Origin: Azoamicus sp964355565
Lineage (GTDB): Bacteria; Pseudomonadota; Gammaproteobacteria; UBA6186; Azoamicaceae
Direction: 5' to 3'
DNA: 64,000 bases
NCBI GenBank assembly: GCA_964355565.1
Contig: CAYHDJ010000001.1
Span: 62,001-126,000 of the forward strand
The notes under the pieces were generated by a model. The model was not told where the DNA came from and ran no database searches. It saw only the letters and a program-made list of their open reading frames with translations. Position numbers and translations under genes: made by a program. Positions within the stretch are counted from its first letter, which is position 1. Every line of letters starts with the position of its first letter. Positions 10,501 to 18,847 of this stretch are shown here, in pieces.

Positions 10501-11304
10501 TTCTAGTTTTAGTGTATTAGTTATGTATTGTTTATATAAATTGTGATCAGTATCATGATTTTGTTGGCTTAAGTTTTCAGAGGTTGAAGATGGTTTTTCT
10601 ATAAATAAATCTAATATATCTTGAGTAGTTAAATTTAATGCTTTTAATAAAATTGTGAATGGAAATTTTCTTTTTTTATCTATTCTTGCAAATATACAAT
10701 TTTTTGTATCTATTTCTATATCTAACCATGAGCCTCTATGTGGTATTATTTTTGCTATATATGATGCTTTGTTTGAATATATATTTTGTTTTGTTTTATC
10801 TAATTCAAAAAACAGGCCTGGCGATCTATGTAATTGCGATACTATTACTCTTTCTGTACCATTTATAATGAATGTGCCTTTTTGCGTCATTAATGGCATG
10901 TCTAACACGTATACGTCTTGTTCTATCGGTTTACTTTTTTCTTTTTTGTGAATGTTATATTTTGTAAAAATTAGATTTAATTTTAGTGGACTGGCATATG
11001 TTAAACCTTTTATTTTACATTCAGCTGGAGTAAATAATGGTCGTGGTATTGTATAATTAATGTATTCCAATTTTGAATTTTTGCTGTTACTATATATTGG
11101 AAACGTATCTTTTAAAACGCGTTCTAAACCGATATTCTGTCTTGCTGAATCATTATCTACGTTGGCTTGTATGAATTTTTCGTATGATTTTAATTGTATA
11201 TTATGTAGTTTAGGTACTTTTAATTTTTCTATATGTTCTCCAAATTTTATACGTAGACATTTTTTTTCTGTGTATGATAATTGCATGTCTTCTGTATTTA
11301 TCAT
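7537..11304 (-). CDS. rpoB: DNA-directed RNA polymerase subunit beta
   Basis: The beta subunit of RNA polymerase, 1255 residues from the chosen ATG. The rifampicin-region sequence ([22 protein letters not shown], read in two parts) and the C-terminal block [25 protein letters not shown] are very well conserved. An in-frame TTG four codons upstream would add MEKN, but the ATG at 11302-11304 has a GGAA ribosome-binding-like element six bases upstream and is preferred. It is about 85 residues shorter than E. coli RpoB. The stretch near residues 900-970 is unusually rich in Lys/Ile, consistent with a loosely constrained insertion that follows base bias. It sits between rplL and rpoC in the canonical order. 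Confidence 0.98.
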   Translation of the reverse strand: [1255 protein letters not shown]

Positions 11305-11310
11305 ATTTTT

Positions 11311-11314
11311 TTCC
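11311..11314 (-). promoter_or_regulatory. Ribosome-binding element of rpoB
   Basis: GGAA on the minus strand, six bases upstream of ATG 11302-11304. It overlaps the alternative TTG codon, which argues that the ATG and not the TTG starts rpoB. Confidence 0.45.
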
Positions 11315-11329
11315 AAGTTATATTAAACA

Positions 11330-11713
11330 TTATTTAATTTCTATTTTAGCGCCGCTTGCTTCCAAAGCTGTTTTTATTTTTTCAACATCTGTTTTTTGAA
11401 TATTTTCTTTTATAATGGCTGGTAATTTTTCTACAAAATCTTTTGCTTCTTTTAATCCCAGATCCATAATTGTGCGTATGGTTTTTATTACGTTTAGTTT
11501 ATTATCCCCGAATGATGTTAGTGTTATTGTGTATGTTGTTTTTTCAGTAGGTGTTTTTTCGGTAGCTGTATTTTCGTTATTTGATTTATTTATTGTTTGA
11601 ATGCTATGTGTAGATATATTAAATTTTGTGGATATTAGATCAGTAAGTTCTGTTAATTCTAATATATTCATTTTTGATATTGAGTTTACTATATCTTCTT
11701 TATTTATTGACAT
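11330..11713 (-). CDS. rplL: 50S ribosomal protein L7/L12
   Basis: A 127-residue acidic stalk protein of the large ribosomal subunit, which recruits and stimulates translation GTPases. The N-terminal dimerisation segment (LTELTDLIS) is followed by a flexible Thr/Glu/Asn-rich hinge at about residues 42-60. The compact C-terminal domain contains KLNVIKTIRTIMDLGLKEAK and ends in GAKIEIK, as in the family. The hinge has Thr repeats rather than the usual Ala-rich linker. It overlaps the end of rplJ by 14 bases, suggesting translational coupling, and precedes rpoB by only 25 bases. Confidence 0.97.
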   Translation of the reverse strand: MSINKEDIVNSISKMNILELTELTDLISTKFNISTHSIQTINKSNNENTATEKTPTEKTTYTITLTSFGDNKLNVIKTIRTIMDLGLKEAKDFVEKLPAIIKENIQKTDVEKIKTALEASGAKIEIK

Positions 11714-12209
11714 TTTGCTCTCCTATTTTTGTTTGTGTTAATACTTTTAATATGTTTATTAAAAGTGTTAATGGTGTTTTTATAGATGTAATTATATTAT
11801 ATATTTCTGTTTCTTTTGAGTTTAAGTTTATTATTTTTTTAATGTCATCATTTATAAAAAGCTTGTTATATATGTAAATTGCTTTTATTTTTAAGTTATT
11901 GTTTTTTTTGTTAAAATTGTTTACTAGGTTAATGTGATTAAATACTTCATCTTGGCCAAATATTATTAAAATTTGTCCAGTAATATAGGGTATTAAATCT
12001 TTTTTTGTTGTATTTACTAATGCTTTTTTTGTCAATGTATTTTTAAGTACTTTTATTTTAAGATTATTGTTAAATAATTCTTTTCTTAAAAGTTTTATTT
12101 CCAAAGATGTTGTTTTTGAATAGTTTATTACTGTTGTAGAAACGGAATTAGAAACTAATTCATTTATTTCATTTAGCATTGTTGATTTTTGTTTAAGTAT
12201 TTTGCTCAT
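11700..12209 (-). CDS. rplJ: 50S ribosomal protein L10
   Basis: A 169-residue L10, the stalk base that binds 23S rRNA and carries L7/L12 dimers. The N-terminal domain has the expected pattern, with a NSVSTTVINYSKTTSLEIKLLRKEL stretch (read in parts) and KVLKNTLTKKAL. The C-terminal helix near residues 145-160 that binds L12 is kept as LTLLINILKVL. The sequence is highly diverged and Lys/Asn/Ile-rich but aligns along its length with the family. It lies between rplA and rplL, overlapping rplL by 14 bases. In relatives L10 represses its own operon; the leader was not examined for that here. Confidence 0.92.
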   Translation of the reverse strand: MSKILKQKSTMLNEINELVSNSVSTTVINYSKTTSLEIKLLRKELFNNNLKIKVLKNTLTKKALVNTTKKDLIPYITGQILIIFGQDEVFNHINLVNNFNKKNNNLKIKAIYIYNKLFINDDIKKIINLNSKETEIYNIITSIKTPLTLLINILKVLTQTKIGEQNVNK

Positions 12210-12217
12210 TGGTTTTA

Positions 12218-12883
12218 TTAAATATTAAGTGAATTTAGATTTATTTCAGAACTTTGTCCCATGGTACTGGAAATATGTATTTTTTTAATTACGATGCTTT
12301 TGCAATTTTGTGGTTTATTTTTTTTAATATCGTTTATTATTGCTTCTGCATTTTCTTTTAATTTTTTTGTGTCTAAATTAATTTTTCCTAAAATACTATG
12401 TATTATATCATTTTTATCATTTTTGAATTTTACATAATTGCTTTTTAGTTTATTAGTTGTTTCTGTTATATTTGTTGTTATTGTGCCATATTTTATATCT
12501 GGCATTAGATTTTTTGAACCTAAAATTTTATTTAATTTACCAAGTTTAACTATAGACGTTGGTGTGCTTACAAGTACATCAAATTTTATTTGTTTTTTGC
12601 TAAAATCTATTATATTTTTTTCTTGGATAATTGTTTCTATATTTGAATTTTTAGCTTCATTTAACTCATTTTCGTTTATTAGAAATGCTGCTATTTTTAA
12701 ATTTCTACCTGTATTATTAGGTAAGAATGAACAACCTTTTATTATTATGTTTTTTTTGCTTGGTACTAGAGCTAATTGTATTGCTATGTCTATGCTTTCA
12801 TTGAATTTGCGTTTTTTAGAATTTTTTATTATTTCTACAGCTTTTTCAAAAGAGGTGCTTAAATTTTTAATTTTTGTCTTCAT
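12218..12883 (-). CDS. rplA: 50S ribosomal protein L1
   Basis: A 221-residue L1, which forms the mobile L1 stalk near the ribosomal E site. Recognisable parts are FNESIDIAIQLAL near the N-terminus, LGSKNLMPDIKYGTIT in the middle (LGPRGLMPNPKxGTVT in the family), and the C-terminal KIHISSTMGQSSEIN. It is about 12 residues shorter than in E. coli. The start codon overlaps the rplK stop by four bases, and rplJ follows eight bases after its end, keeping the canonical rplKAJL order. Confidence 0.95.
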   Translation of the reverse strand: MKTKIKNLSTSFEKAVEIIKNSKKRKFNESIDIAIQLALVPSKKNIIIKGCSFLPNNTGRNLKIAAFLINENELNEAKNSNIETIIQEKNIIDFSKKQIKFDVLVSTPTSIVKLGKLNKILGSKNLMPDIKYGTITTNITETTNKLKSNYVKFKNDKNDIIHSILGKINLDTKKLKENAEAIINDIKKNKPQNCKSIVIKKIHISSTMGQSSEINLNSLNI

Positions 12884-13302
12884 TCAATTTCTATTCCCAT
12901 ACTTTTTGCTGTGCCAATTAATGTTTTTATTGCAGCAGCATTTGTGTTTACAATTAAATCTTTGGATTTTTGGTTGGCAATTAATTGTAATTGTTCGAGT
13001 TTAATTTTTCCAACTGTTGTTTTATTTGGGCAATTACTACCTTTATTTATGTTTATTATACTTTTTATTAATGTTGAGGCTGGTGGAGATTTTACAATAA
13101 AATCGAAACTTTTATCTGGATAGATATCAATTATTACTGAAACAGTCATACCTTTTTTAATTTCTGGCATATTTTTTGTAAGTTCGTTAAATTTATTGCA
13201 AAAGCTCATTATATTTACCCCTTTTGATCCAAGAGCTGGACCTATTGGAGGGCTGGGATTTGCTTCTTGAGATTTTATTTGTAATTTAATTGTTGTTTTC
13301 AT
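12880..13302 (-). CDS. rplK: 50S ribosomal protein L11
   Basis: A 140-residue L11, which with 23S rRNA helices 43/44 forms the GTPase-associated centre. The N-terminal domain shows ANPSPPIGPALGSKGVNIMSFCN, read in parts, and the C-terminal RNA-binding domain ends with AAIKTLIGTAKSMGIEIE. Length matches the family. The ATGA overlap with rplA suggests coupled translation, as in the L11 operon of E. coli. Confidence 0.97.
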   Translation of the reverse strand: MKTTIKLQIKSQEANPSPPIGPALGSKGVNIMSFCNKFNELTKNMPEIKKGMTVSVIIDIYPDKSFDFIVKSPPASTLIKSIININKGSNCPNKTTVGKIKLEQLQLIANQKSKDLIVNTNAAAIKTLIGTAKSMGIEIE

Positions 13303-13317
13303 AATTGTTATAATTTT

Positions 13318-13866
13318 TTATATTTTTTCTACTTGATTAAAATCAAGGTCTACTGGGGTTGATCGACCAAATATTAATACGCCTACGCATAATCTATTCT
13401 TATCGTAATTTATTTCTTCAACAGCGCCATTGAAATCTGAAAATGGGCCATCCATTACTCTCACCATTTCGCCTAGTTCAAAAGTTTTTTTTGGTTTTGG
13501 TTTGTTTGAACTTGCTTTTATTTTTTCTAGGATTATGTGTGTTTCATTATCTGTTAGTGGTGTTGGTTTTTCAAGCGTTCCACCTATGAATCCAAATATT
13601 TGTTTTGTATTTTTTATTGTTTGTAAAGTTTTTTCATTTATTTGCATTTCTATAAGGATGTAACCTGGGAACATTTTTCTTTTACTCGTGTGTTTTTTCC
13701 CTGCTTTTATTTCTATGATATCTTCGGTTGGTATTAAAATCTTTCCAAAAAGTCTATTTAATTTTAATTGTGTTATTTTGCTTTCTAAGAGGTCTTTTAC
13801 TTTAGTTTCATGTCCTGAAACTGTTTGTATGATATACCATTTTTTTAATGCATGTTCTTTGATCAT
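13318..13866 (-). CDS. nusG: Transcription termination/antitermination protein NusG
   Basis: NusG binds RNA polymerase through its N-terminal domain and couples it to Rho or ribosomes through its C-terminal KOW domain. From the ATG at 13864-13866 the protein is 182 residues, matching the family, and starts MIKEHALKKWYIIQTVSGHE. The frame is open 15 codons further upstream, but that longer start would lie inside secE and adds non-homologous residues. The chosen ATG makes a four-base ATGA overlap with the secE stop. The KOW region is clear at FELGEMVRVMDGPFSDFNG, and the end LDFNQVEKI is typical. Confidence 0.96.
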   Translation of the reverse strand: MIKEHALKKWYIIQTVSGHETKVKDLLESKITQLKLNRLFGKILIPTEDIIEIKAGKKHTSKRKMFPGYILIEMQINEKTLQTIKNTKQIFGFIGGTLEKPTPLTDNETHIILEKIKASSNKPKPKKTFELGEMVRVMDGPFSDFNGAVEEINYDKNRLCVGVLIFGRSTPVDLDFNQVEKI

Positions 13867-14204
13867 ATGATTTTTGATATGAGAAATGTTAACATAGAGT
13901 CTATGATCCATAAGATTAAACCAGACAAAAGTATTATAACTGTCGTTATTAACATTGATTGGTTAATCTCTTTTTTTTGCGGCCAATGTATGTTTTTTAT
14001 TTCTAATTTTATTTCATTTAAATACATTTTATTAGTTGTGTTACTTATAAATAGTAATGTTAATAGTGTCAATATTATTAAGCTAATACCAGTTACTATC
14101 GCTAAGATTATAATTTTTTTTGTTAGAACACTAGTTAGCGTTATTATAAGAATTAACGAGAATGTTGCAGTTATTAGTAGTTTTAATGTTATGTATTTTT
14201 TCAT
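13863..14204 (-). CDS. secE: Preprotein translocase subunit SecE
   Basis: A 113-residue inner-membrane protein, the SecE clamp of the SecYEG channel. It has two N-terminal hydrophobic helices (about residues 7-25 and 28-52), as in the three-helix enterobacterial form. The diagnostic amphipathic segment EIKNIHWPQKKEINQS is followed by the essential third helix near residues 85-110. It sits between tRNA-Trp and nusG, the standard secE-nusG pair. The sequence is short and hydrophobic, so identification rests on the WPQKKE motif plus position. Confidence 0.93.
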   Translation of the reverse strand: MKKYITLKLLITATFSLILIITLTSVLTKKIIILAIVTGISLIILTLLTLLFISNTTNKMYLNEIKLEIKNIHWPQKKEINQSMLITTVIILLSGLILWIIDSMLTFLISKII

Positions 14205-14218
14205 TTTATTAAATCTGC

Positions 14219-14292
14219 CAGGCCAGGAGGGATTTGAACCCCCAACCCGCGGTTTTGGAGACCGCTGCTCTACCGGATTGAGCCACTGGCCT
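14219..14292 (-). tRNA. tRNA-Trp (anticodon CCA)
   Basis: A minus-strand cloverleaf with acceptor stem AGGCCAG/CTGGCCT, a D arm with TAGAGC, anticodon stem-loop GCGGTCTCCAAAACCGC (anticodon CCA) and T loop GTTCAAATC. A 3' CCA is not exactly encoded after the discriminator base (GCA follows). Lying between tuf and secE is common for gammaproteobacterial tRNA-Trp. Confidence 0.97.
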
Positions 14293-14304
14293 TTTATAAT
14301 TAAT

Positions 14305-15495
14305 TTATTCTAATATCTCTGAAACAATGCCGGCGCCAACTGTTTTTCCGCCTTCTCTTATAGCAAACCGTAATCCATTTTCCATTGCTATTTGGTATAT
14401 TAAATTGATATCTATGTTTATATTATCACCTGGCATGATCATTTCTACGTTTTTTGGTAGAGTCATTTCGCCAGTTACATCTGTTGTTCTGAAGTAAAAC
14501 TGTGGTCTGTATCCATTGAAAAATGGCGTATGCCTGCCACCTTCTTCTTTGCTTAGCACATATACTTCTGCTTTAAATTTTTTATGTGGTGTTATACTTT
14601 TTACTTTTGCCAAAACTTGGCCTCTTTCTACTTCTTCTTTTTTTGTACCTCTTAATAGAATTCCTACATTATCCCCAGCCTGTCCGTCATTTAATATTTT
14701 TCTAAACATTTCTATGCCAGTGCAAATGGTTTTTATTGTTTTCCTTATGCCAATTATTTCCACTTCATCTCCTATTTTTATTACACCTCTTTCTATTCTA
14801 CCAGTTACTACAGTACCGCGTCCTGATATTGTAAAAACGTCTTCTATTGGTAATAAAAATGGTTTTTCTATATCTCTTTTTGGAATTGGAAAATATTTAT
14901 CCATTGTTGATATTAGTGTTAAAATTGATTGTTCACCAAGCTCTGATTTATCATCATTTAATGCTTTTAATGCTGAACCTTTAATTATCGGGATTTCGTT
15001 GCCAGGAAAATCGTATTTTGATAGCAATTCTCTTATTTCCAGTTCTACTAAATCCAATAATTCCTCATCTTCAACTAAATCTACTTTGTTAAGGTATACA
15101 ACAATATATGGTACACCAACTTGTCTTGCTAGGAGTATATGCTCTCTTGTTTGTGGCATTGGACCGTCAGCAGCTGATACAACTAATATTGCACCATCCA
15201 TTTGTGCTGCACCTGTTATCATATTTTTGACGTAATCAGCATGGCCAGGGCAATCAACGTGCGCATAATGCCTTTTGTCTGATTTATATTCCACATGAGC
15301 TGTAGCTATTGTTATTCCTCTTTCTTTTTCTTCCGGTGCTGAGTCTATGTCGCCGTAATCCTTAAATTCTCCACCGTATTTTTTAGATAAGACTTTTGTT
15401 ATTGCTGCAGTAAGAGTGGTTTTCCCATGATCTACGTGTCCTATAGTACCTACATTTATGTGTGGTAATGTTCTTTCAAATTTTATTTTTGACAC
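14305..15495 (-). CDS. tuf: Translation elongation factor Tu
   Basis: EF-Tu, 396 residues, the GTPase that delivers aminoacyl-tRNA to the ribosome. The P-loop GHVDHGKT is at residues 19-26, the DCPGH motif near 81-85 and NKVD near 136, with the effector region EEKERGITI intact. Domains 2 and 3 are complete, including GRHTPFFNGYRPQFYFRT. The protein is the least AT-distorted in the window, as expected for a highly expressed gene. It follows the Thr/Tyr/Gly/Thr tRNA genes exactly as tufB does in E. coli, so tRNAs and mRNA probably share one transcript. Confidence 0.99.
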   Translation of the reverse strand: MSKIKFERTLPHINVGTIGHVDHGKTTLTAAITKVLSKKYGGEFKDYGDIDSAPEEKERGITIATAHVEYKSDKRHYAHVDCPGHADYVKNMITGAAQMDGAILVVSAADGPMPQTREHILLARQVGVPYIVVYLNKVDLVEDEELLDLVELEIRELLSKYDFPGNEIPIIKGSALKALNDDKSELGEQSILTLISTMDKYFPIPKRDIEKPFLLPIEDVFTISGRGTVVTGRIERGVIKIGDEVEIIGIRKTIKTICTGIEMFRKILNDGQAGDNVGILLRGTKKEEVERGQVLAKVKSITPHKKFKAEVYVLSKEEGGRHTPFFNGYRPQFYFRTTDVTGEMTLPKNVEMIMPGDNINIDINLIYQIAMENGLRFAIREGGKTVGAGIVSEILE

Positions 15496-15517
15496 TTAAT
15501 TTCTCCCATTTTTTTTA

Positions 15518-15589
15518 AGCCCATAACCAGAATTGAACCGGTGACCGCTTCCTTACCAAGGAAGTGCTCTACCTCTGAGCTATATGGGC
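15518..15589 (-). tRNA. tRNA-Thr (anticodon GGT)
   Basis: A minus-strand cloverleaf with acceptor stem GCCCATA/TATGGGC, D arm GCTCAGAGGTAGAGC, anticodon arm CTTCC-TTGGTAA-GGAAG (anticodon GGT) and T loop TTCAATT. CCA is not encoded. It lies directly upstream of tuf, in the position of E. coli thrT. Confidence 0.97.
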
Positions 15590-15597
15590 ATTTTAAA

Positions 15598-15668
15598 AGC
15601 GGATGATGGGAATTGAACCCACTTTATCAGCTTGGAAGGCTGAAGTTTTACCATTAAACTACATCCGC
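15598..15668 (-). tRNA. tRNA-Gly (anticodon TCC)
   Basis: A minus-strand cloverleaf with acceptor stem GCGGATG/CATCCGC, anticodon arm TCAGC-CTTCCAA-GCTGA (anticodon TCC) and T loop TTCAATT. CCA is not encoded. It occupies the position of E. coli glyT. Confidence 0.97.
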
Positions 15669-15698
15669 ATTTTGTTTTTGTATATATATTTTTTTTTC

Positions 15699-15785
<87 letters not shown>

Positions 15786-15846
15786 TTAGATAAATGAATA
15801 TTTTTTCATTCTAATATGTAAAAGTCAAGAGAAATAATTAGAATGT

Positions 15847-15919
15847 AGCTGACGATAGGACTTGAACCTACTACCTGCTGATTACAAGTCAGCTGCTCTA
15901 CCAGATGAGCTACGTCAGC
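15847..15919 (-). tRNA. tRNA-Thr (anticodon TGT)
   Basis: A minus-strand cloverleaf with acceptor stem GCTGACG/CGTCAGC, anticodon arm GCTGA-CTTGTAA-TCAGC (anticodon TGT) and T loop TTCAAGT. CCA is not encoded. It is the first gene of the tRNA-tuf cluster, in the position of E. coli thrU. Confidence 0.97.
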
Positions 15920-15931
15920 AATATTTTCATA

Positions 15932-15960
15932 ATAATATATTTTTTGTAAGGATTATGCAA
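15932..15960 (-). promoter_or_regulatory. Candidate sigma-70-type promoter of the tRNA-tuf operon
   Basis: On the minus strand, TTGCAT (15960-15955), a 17-base spacer, then TATTAT (15937-15932). The -10 element ends 12 bases before the first base of tRNA-Thr(TGT), leaving a leader of a few bases. Spacing and position are right for a strong stable-RNA promoter. In DNA this AT-rich a chance match is possible. Confidence 0.5.
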
Positions 15961-16043
15961 ATTTTTTTTAAGAATTGTGTTGTTATTTTTTATATATTTT
16001 TGTTTAATTTAGTTATGTATATGTTTTCTTGTGAGAGTTTTTG

Positions 16044-18829
16044 ATGGATTATAAAGTAACTTTAAATTTACCCGAAACTACGTTTTCTATGAAGGCTAAT
16101 TTGAGTCGTAGTGAGTTAGGTATATTAAAATATTGGACTGATTTAAATTTGTATAAAAATCAAAAAAAAAATCGAAAGATTTTTGTTTTGAGTGATGGAC
16201 CTCCGTATTCTAATGGTGACATTCATATAGGTCATGCATTTAATAAAATTTTAAAAGATATCATTTGTAAATTTAAAATTCTTGATGGCTTTTTTGTGAA
16301 TTTTGTCCCAGGATGGGATTGTCATGGATTGCCGATAGAAATTAATGTAGAAAAAACTATTAAAAAGTCTAATCTTTCTATTTCTGATAACGAATTTAGA
16401 TCACTTTGTAGGAAGTATGCTGACGAACAAATAAATATTCAAAAAACTTCATTTATTAGACTTGGGGTAAATGCTGATTGGGCGTGTTTTTATAAAACTA
16501 TGGATTTTTCTTTTGAATCTTCAATAGTTAGTACATTTAAATCATTAGTTGATAATAATTATATTTATAATAGTGTTAGGCCTGTTTATTGGTGTTTTGA
16601 TTGTGCTTCAGCTTTAGCTGATGCAGAGTTAGAATATTTGGAAAAAAAATCTGATTCTATATATGTGTTTTTTGAAATTTATGATTTTGAACAATTTTTT
16701 AATAAATTTTATTTTTCTAGAGTAGGTTTTATTGTTTGGACTACCACACCTTGGACCTTGCCATTTAATGAAGCTGTGGCATTATATCCTAACTCTGAAT
16801 ATGTTTTAATTGCTTACAAGGAAGTTGGTTATATTTTAGATAAAAAATTGCTTGATAGTGTTGTTAAAAAATTAGGATTTTTGAGATTTCATGTTTTATT
16901 CACATTCAATGCTGATTTTTTTACTAGTATGCGTATAGCTCATCCTTTTTACGGTAAGTTTATAAAGGTTGTTTTGAGTGATCATGTTACAGCGAATCAG
17001 GGACTGGATGTGTTCATATTGCTCCTGCTCATGGGTATGATGATTATAAAGTAGCTTTAAAAAGCGAGTTGCCTATAAAAAATAAAATTGATATTAATGG
17101 TTATTTTTATGGTGATGTAGATGTTTTTGCTAATTGTAATGTTAAAGATGTAAATTTATATATAGTTAAGTATATTAAGGAAAAAGCAAATCTCTTGTTT
17201 CACGAAGTTATTGTTCATAGATATCCGCATTGTTGGAGACATAAAACTCCCTTAATATTTAGAACTACTAACCAATGGTTTTTGAATATGGATAATATGG
17301 CTTTAAGAGAAAGAATTATCAATTTGTCAAGTAGTTCTGTTAAATGGGCACCTGATCATGGAAAAAAGAAAATTTATTCTATGTTGATTGATAGACCTGA
17401 TTGGTGTTTATCTAGGCAGCGGATTTGGGGAGTGCCAATATTTTTGTTTGTTTGTAAAGATAGTGAGCTTTTACACCCAAACTCAGGGGCTATTCTTGAT
17501 AAAATTATTGAGTTGGTAAAAGTAAAAGGCACTGCTTTTTGGTATAATGAAAATGTTTTTGATTTATTTAATGTTGATAGTAATATTTATAACAAGGTAA
17601 CTGATGTACTGGATGTGTGGTATGATTCCAGCAGTGTTTATAAATTTCTTTTGGATAAATTTGATTATATTAAAATTCCGTTTGATTTATGTTTGGAAGG
17701 TAATGATCAATATCGTGGGTGGTTCCAAGCATCTTTGATTAATTCTGTAGCTAATTTTGACATGTGCGCTTTTAAGCTTGTTATAGCTCATGGTTTTGTG
17801 TTAGATGGTTTTGGAAGAAAAATGTCTAAATCACTTAATAATGTTATTTCACCTCATGAAGTGATTAATGTTTATGGAGCTGATGTTTTGAGATTATGGG
17901 TGTCATCAGTTAATTATTTTTTTGATGTTAATATTTCTGATGAAATTTTGAGTCGTATTAGTGAATGTTACAGAAAGATTAGGAATACTTTTAGGTTTTT
18001 GTTATCTAATGTTAGTTGCTATAATTTTAATTTTTCCGTGTTTGAAAAATTGAATCTTCTTTATATTGATAAATGGATATTGAATAAATTTATCTTATTT
18101 AAGAATGATGTTTTGTTTGGTTTTAATGACTATAAATTTCATTTAGTTTATAAAAAAATTTATAGTTTTTGTATTGATGAATTAGGTTGTAAATTTTTTG
18201 AAATTGTTAAAGATAGATTGTATTTATCTGGTTTAAATTCTTTTTGTAGATTATCAAGTTATATTGTTATTTATTATATGTTGTATAATTTTGTTAAATT
18301 GATTTCTCCAATTCTATCTTTTACTGCTGAAGAAATTTGGCTTAACATGAATGTTGTTGATGCTAAATCTGTATATATGTCTAGTTTTGATATAGATATT
18401 AATATTTTTAATAATGATGTTAAATTTAATGTTTTTGATATGTTGTCTTGTGATTTGCTTTTTTTTTTAAAAGACGATGTTAATAAGATTATAGAGATTT
18501 TTAGGACAGAGTATGATATTGGTACATCTTTAGAATTAAATTTGGATATTTTTTGCAATAGCTATTGGTTTAGTTTTTTAAATAAATTTGTATGTGATTT
18601 GCATCTGTTTTTTTTAGTGTCAGGTGTTAATATTGTTTTATTATTAAATGGGCATGGATCGGAGTTTAATACAACTGGTATTAATTATAAAATTAACAAA
18701 TCTGTTTTTTCTAAGTGTTGTAGATGTTGGCATAGAAATGTTAATCCTTTTTTTGTAAATGAATTGCAAATATGCGCTAGGTGTGTATATAATATTTATT
18801 ATAATGAAGAGATTAGGTTGCTATGTTGA
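16044..18829 (+). CDS. ileS: Isoleucyl-tRNA synthetase, interrupted by a one-base frameshift
   Basis: IleRS charges tRNA-Ile and edits mischarged valine. The nucleotide-binding GDIHIGHAF (HIGH) is near residue 60, KMSKS near 592, and the C-terminal zinc finger CCRCW...CARC is intact. The first frame ends at a TAG at 17052-17054. Near 17001-17003 the sequence reads CAG GG ACT GGA where the family requires Gly-Thr-Gly. One missing base there restores GTGCVHIAPAHGYDDYKVALKS and a 928-residue protein close to the usual 938. The break is in the editing (CP1) domain. Everything on either side looks well constrained, so a sequencing error, a recent lesion or a split protein are the options. ATG 16044 is preferred to TTG 16041. 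The gene runs toward mutL. Confidence 0.9.
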
Positions 18830-18847
18830 AATTTTTTTAAAGTTTTT

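Noticed and set aside
11305..11316. TTG start giving rpoB four extra codons
   Set aside because: The GGAA element overlaps the TTG and is well placed for the ATG at 11304.
2511..11877. Many plus-strand open frames of 60-190 codons opposite rpoB, rpoC and the ribosomal genes
   Set aside because: Phe/Leu/Ser-rich antisense shadows of highly conserved genes, without start context or family motifs.
13867..13911. Longer nusG start inside secE
   Set aside because: The extra 15 residues are not NusG-like; ATG 13866 makes an ATGA overlap and the right length.
17069..18829. A separate gene beginning at TTG 17069
   Set aside because: The frame is continuous with ileS from 17003 on; the start is only the first permissible codon after the frameshift.
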